Assembly (NCBI GenBank): GCA_946479895.1
Contig: CAMLHT010000017.1
Coordinates: 1 to 24,722, forward strand
Length of the DNA stretch: 24,722 bases
Origin: an uncultured Gemmatimonadota bacterium
Lineage (GTDB): Bacteria > Gemmatimonadota > Gemmatimonadetes > Gemmatimonadales > Gemmatimonadaceae
Direction of reading: 5' to 3'
The position numbers were made by a program, and so were the translations under genes. The notes beneath the pieces were generated by a model. The model made no database searches. It was not told the origin of the DNA and saw only the letters and a program-made list of their open reading frames with translations. Positions 22,327 through 24,722 of the stretch are shown here, in pieces. How positions within the stretch are numbered: position 1 is the first letter of the stretch; the number at the start of each line of letters is the position of its first letter.

Positions 22327-24014
22327 CCCAGGCGATGACGTACGATGCGATCGTCGTCGGATCCGGCATCAGCGGCGGCTGGGCGGCGAAGGAGCTCACC
22401 GGTCACGGGCTGAAGACCCTCGTCCTCGAGGCCGGGGGACCCGTCGACCCGGCGAAGGACTACGTCGAGCACATCCCGCCCTGGGAGATGCGCTACCGCG
22501 ACACCGGCAACCGCGCGCTGATGGAGCGCGATTATCCCGTGCAGCGCGGCTGCTACGCCTGCGACGAGGTCGGCCACAAGTTCTTCGTCAACGACAACGA
22601 GAATCCCTACACCAATCCGGCCGACGCGCCCTTCAAGTGGTTCCGCGGCCGGCAGGTCGGCGGCCGCTCGATCACCTGGGGACGGCAGGTCTATCGCTGG
22701 AGCGACCTCGATTTCGAGGCCAACGCGAAGGACGGCCACGGGAACGACTGGCCGATCCGCTATCGGGACATCGCGCCATGGTACTCTCACGTCGAGCGGT
22801 TCATCGGCGTGAGCGGTGACCGCGAAGGCCTGAGTCAATTGCCGGACGGCGAGTTCCTCCCCGGCATGCCGATGACCGTCGTCGAGCGCGACGCGAGCGC
22901 GAAGATCCGCAAGGCGTTCGGCGGCGAGCGCGTCATGACGATCGGGCGGTGCGCGATCCTCACGAAGCCGCACAACGGCCGGATGCCGTGCCACTACTGC
23001 GGCAAGTGCGAGCGCGGATGCGTCACGCACTCGTACTTCTCCAGCCTCGGCTCGACCCTGCCGGCGGCGCGCGCCACCGGCAACCTCACGCTGCGGCCAC
23101 ACTCGGTCGTGTCCGAGGTGCTGTACGACGCGAAGCGCGGGCGCGTGCGGGGCGTGCGCGTCATCGACGCACGGACGAAGCAGGAGCTGGAGTTCACGGG
23201 AAAGGTCGTCTTCCTCTGCGCGTCGGCCATCGAGTCCGTGCGGCTGCTGCTCAACTCGAGGAGCGCCCGCTTTCCGGATGGACTGGGCAACTCCAGCGGG
23301 CTGCTCGGCCGATACGTGATGGATCATCACTATGGATCGGGCGCGGGCGGCACCGTGCCCGGCTTCACGGACTTCCGGACGAAGGGCAGCCGGCCGAACG
23401 GGATCTACATCGCGCGCTTCCGGAACGTGACGAAGCAGCATCCCGATTACCTCCGCGGCTTCGGCATGCAGGGCGGATCGGGCCGCGGGGGCTGGGGCCG
23501 CGGCGGGAGCGAGCAGGGATTCGGCGCGACCTTCAAGCAGTCGATGATCGACGAGCTCGGGCCCTGGCGGCTCTCGGCCTCCGGCTGGGGCGAGACCCTG
23601 CCCCATCCCGACAATCGCATCACGCTGGACGACACGGTGAAGGACAAGTGGGGCATTCCCGCCGCGCGCATCGACGTGCGGTGGCGCGACAACGAGCGGG
23701 CCATGGACAAGGACATGCAGGTGGCGATGGCCGAGATGCTCGAGGCCGCGGGCTGCACGAACATCGGGACTTGGGGCTCGAACAATCCGCCGGGCCACTG
23801 CATTCACGAGATGGGCGGGGCGCGCATGAGCCGCACGCCCGCGGAGGGCGTCGTGAACGCCTCCAATCAGCTGTGGGACGCGCCGAACCTCTTCGTCACC
23901 GACGGCGCGTGCATGGCCAGCTCGGCCTGCCAGAACCCGAGCATCACCTACATGGCGCTCACCGCGCGCGCGGTCTCGCTGGCCGTCGCGGCGCTGAACC
24001 GGAGGGAGTTGTAA
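22323..24014 (+). CDS. GMC-family FAD-dependent oxidoreductase (sugar dehydrogenase type)
   Basis: This 563-residue flavoprotein has the Rossmann FAD site VVGSGISGG (11-19) with E36 ending the second strand, a GGRSITWGRQVYRW segment (113-126), and the GMC C-terminal domain with the catalytic His-Asn pair, probably H495 (CIHEMGG) and N538 (CQNPSITYM). Four cysteines at 223, 226, 229 and 233 form CxxCxxCxxxC, a ferredoxin-like [4Fe-4S] pattern; a CxxC also lies at 77-80. A Gly/Trp-rich insert (about 379-397) is unusual. It should oxidise a sugar or sugar acid and pass electrons on, probably via an iron-sulphur cluster. It lacks a signal peptide and probably leaves with the Tat-borne subunit encoded just upstream. 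The TAA overlaps the next ATG by one base. Confidence 0.93.
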   Translation: MTQAMTYDAIVVGSGISGGWAAKELTGHGLKTLVLEAGGPVDPAKDYVEHIPPWEMRYRDTGNRALMERDYPVQRGCYACDEVGHKFFVNDNENPYTNPADAPFKWFRGRQVGGRSITWGRQVYRWSDLDFEANAKDGHGNDWPIRYRDIAPWYSHVERFIGVSGDREGLSQLPDGEFLPGMPMTVVERDASAKIRKAFGGERVMTIGRCAILTKPHNGRMPCHYCGKCERGCVTHSYFSSLGSTLPAARATGNLTLRPHSVVSEVLYDAKRGRVRGVRVIDARTKQELEFTGKVVFLCASAIESVRLLLNSRSARFPDGLGNSSGLLGRYVMDHHYGSGAGGTVPGFTDFRTKGSRPNGIYIARFRNVTKQHPDYLRGFGMQGGSGRGGWGRGGSEQGFGATFKQSMIDELGPWRLSASGWGETLPHPDNRITLDDTVKDKWGIPAARIDVRWRDNERAMDKDMQVAMAEMLEAAGCTNIGTWGSNNPPGHCIHEMGGARMSRTPAEGVVNASNQLWDAPNLFVTDGACMASSACQNPSITYMALTARAVSLAVAALNRREL

Positions 24015-24722
24015 TGAACGTGTCGCGTCGTGCCGCCGTCAGCGGCATTGCCGGAGCCGCCGCTGCCCTTCTTTGTCATCCCGAGCCCCTCGTCGCTGGC
24101 GCTCCCCGGGACAAGCTCCGCGAGGGATCGGTTCCAGTCGGTCATCCCGAGCCGGAGGCGAGGGACCTGCCTGCGAATGCGGGAAAGCTCAGGCACTCGG
24201 TCTCCCGCTGGTGCTACGGCCGCATCCCGCTCGATGATCTCTGCAAGGCAGCGAAGGACATCGGCTACAGCGCCATCGACCTCCTCGACGAGAAGGACTG
24301 GGAGGTCCCGAAGAAGTACGGTCTCGCGTGCGCCATGGCCAACGGCTTCGGCACGATCCCCGTCGGCTTCAACGACCTCGCGAACCACGACAGGCTCGTC
24401 GCCGATGCGACGGTCATGATCCCGAAGGCCGCGGCGGCCGGCGTGCCGAGCATCGTGTGTTTCAGCGGCAACCGTCGCGGGATATCCGACGCGGACGGCA
24501 TCGCGAACTGCATCACGGGGCTGAAGCGCGTTGCCCCGCTGGCCGAGCAGCACGGGGTGACGCTGTGCCTCGAGCTGCTGAACAGCAAGGTGGATCACCG
24601 TGACTACCACGCCGATCACTCCGCATGGGGCGTCGAGGTGGTGAAGGGCGTGGGCTCGCCCCGGGTGAAGCTGCTCTACGACATCTACCACATGCAGATC
24701 ATGGAAGGCGACGTGATCCGCA
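24014..24722 (+). CDS. Secreted hydroxypyruvate-isomerase-like TIM-barrel protein, 3' end missing
   Basis: The first 236 residues are present and the frame is open to the window's end. A signal of Tat type (MNVSRRAAVSGIAGAAAALL) is followed by an odd Pro/Glu-rich linker (residues 21-58), then an AP-endonuclease-2/hydroxypyruvate-isomerase barrel: HSVSRWCYGRIPLDDLC, AIDLLDEKDW, and metal-site strands LCLELLNSK and LLYDIYHMQIMEGD. The fold isomerises keto- or aldo-sugars or acids, and enzymes of this type often sit beside GMC sugar dehydrogenases. The start overlaps the upstream stop (TAATG) with GGAGGGAG at 24001-24008, a strong site for this window. The linker is encoded by a compound dispersed repeat (24075-24185). 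Confidence 0.9.
   Translation, partial: MNVSRRAAVSGIAGAAAALLCHPEPLVAGAPRDKLREGSVPVGHPEPEARDLPANAGKLRHSVSRWCYGRIPLDDLCKAAKDIGYSAIDLLDEKDWEVPKKYGLACAMANGFGTIPVGFNDLANHDRLVADATVMIPKAAAAGVPSIVCFSGNRRGISDADGIANCITGLKRVAPLAEQHGVTLCLELLNSKVDHRDYHADHSAWGVEVVKGVGSPRVKLLYDIYHMQIMEGDVIR
24075..24185 (+). repeat. Compound dispersed repeat inside the isomerase coding sequence
   Basis: Two units, each beginning GTCATCCCGAG and reaching a GCGAGGGA(T/C)C segment, lie head to tail: about 24075-24130 and 24141-24170, with a GGTTCCAGTCG link and a tail rich in GCGGGAAAG. The second unit shares 9 + 13 exact core bases with the copy at 5614-5651. The stretch is about 111 nt (37 codons), has no stop in the gene's frame, and encodes two HPEP-starting segments. 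Confidence 0.7.

Noticed and set aside
22293..23807. 504-codon minus-strand open frame
   Set aside because: It is antisense to the GMC oxidoreductase and made of low-complexity Val/Ala/Arg/Asp shadow sequence.
1..24722. CRISPR array, tRNA, rRNA, transposase or phage genes
   Set aside because: I looked for regular spaced repeats, tRNA arms and recombinase or transposase motifs and saw none.

Overview
This is a very GC-rich, densely coded window (about 70% GC by eye). Most genes overlap or nearly touch, and Shine-Dalgarno sites are often weak. The content suggests Gemmatimonadota or a close relative: a Ser/Thr kinase fused to a membrane/TPR half, an ADOP-type orphan permease paired with a PadR regulator, many small lipoproteins, and a Tat-dependent gluconate-dehydrogenase-like GMC cluster with a secreted TIM-barrel isomerase. 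This placement is inferred from gene families, not from a marker gene. I saw no rRNA, tRNA, CRISPR array, phage gene or transposase.

Layout. (1) 1-4165, plus strand: the distal part of a histidine operon, hisC(3' end)-hisH-hisA-hisB-hisF-hisN-like-hisIE. Every gene overlaps the next by 1-10 nt, so the unit is almost certainly translationally coupled. It covers most steps from PR-ATP hydrolysis to histidinol. (2) 4167-5594, minus: a PEP-mutase/isocitrate-lyase-family enzyme, a 53-residue membrane protein and a lipoprotein, all overlapping. (3) 5700-6821, plus: an exported TPM-domain protein with four Cys pairs and a Ser/Gly tail. (4) 6823-11063, minus: a kinase-TPR gene split by one in-frame TAG codon, then a secreted protein of unknown function and a PagL-like outer-membrane protein. 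(5) 11249-13315, plus: a PAS-PAS-GAF histidine kinase. (6) 13272-16535, minus: a probable five-gene run of cupredoxin-like protein, lipoprotein, secreted alpha/beta hydrolase, single-domain response regulator and alpha/beta hydrolase. (7) 16659-17465: a divergent merR/thioredoxin pair with a MerR-type operator between them. (8) 17475-21663, minus: a glycine-rich membrane protein, PadR, the ADOP permease and a lipoprotein. (9) 21793-24722, plus: gluconate dehydrogenase subunit 3 family protein, GMC flavoenzyme, and a hydroxypyruvate-isomerase-like protein that runs off the end.

The items most worth a second look are these. A compound dispersed repeat (a GTCATCCCG-type palindromic element) sits in frame inside the secreted isomerase gene, lengthening its linker by about 37 codons, and a single copy of the element lies at 5614-5651. 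The TAG at 10329-10331 truncates the kinase before subdomain XI while the rest of the frame stays open for 675 codons. A perfect 9-bp inverted repeat buries the padR ribosome-binding site. The GMC enzyme has a ferredoxin-like CxxCxxCxxxC motif. I did not find a wholly new multi-gene defence or mobile system here.
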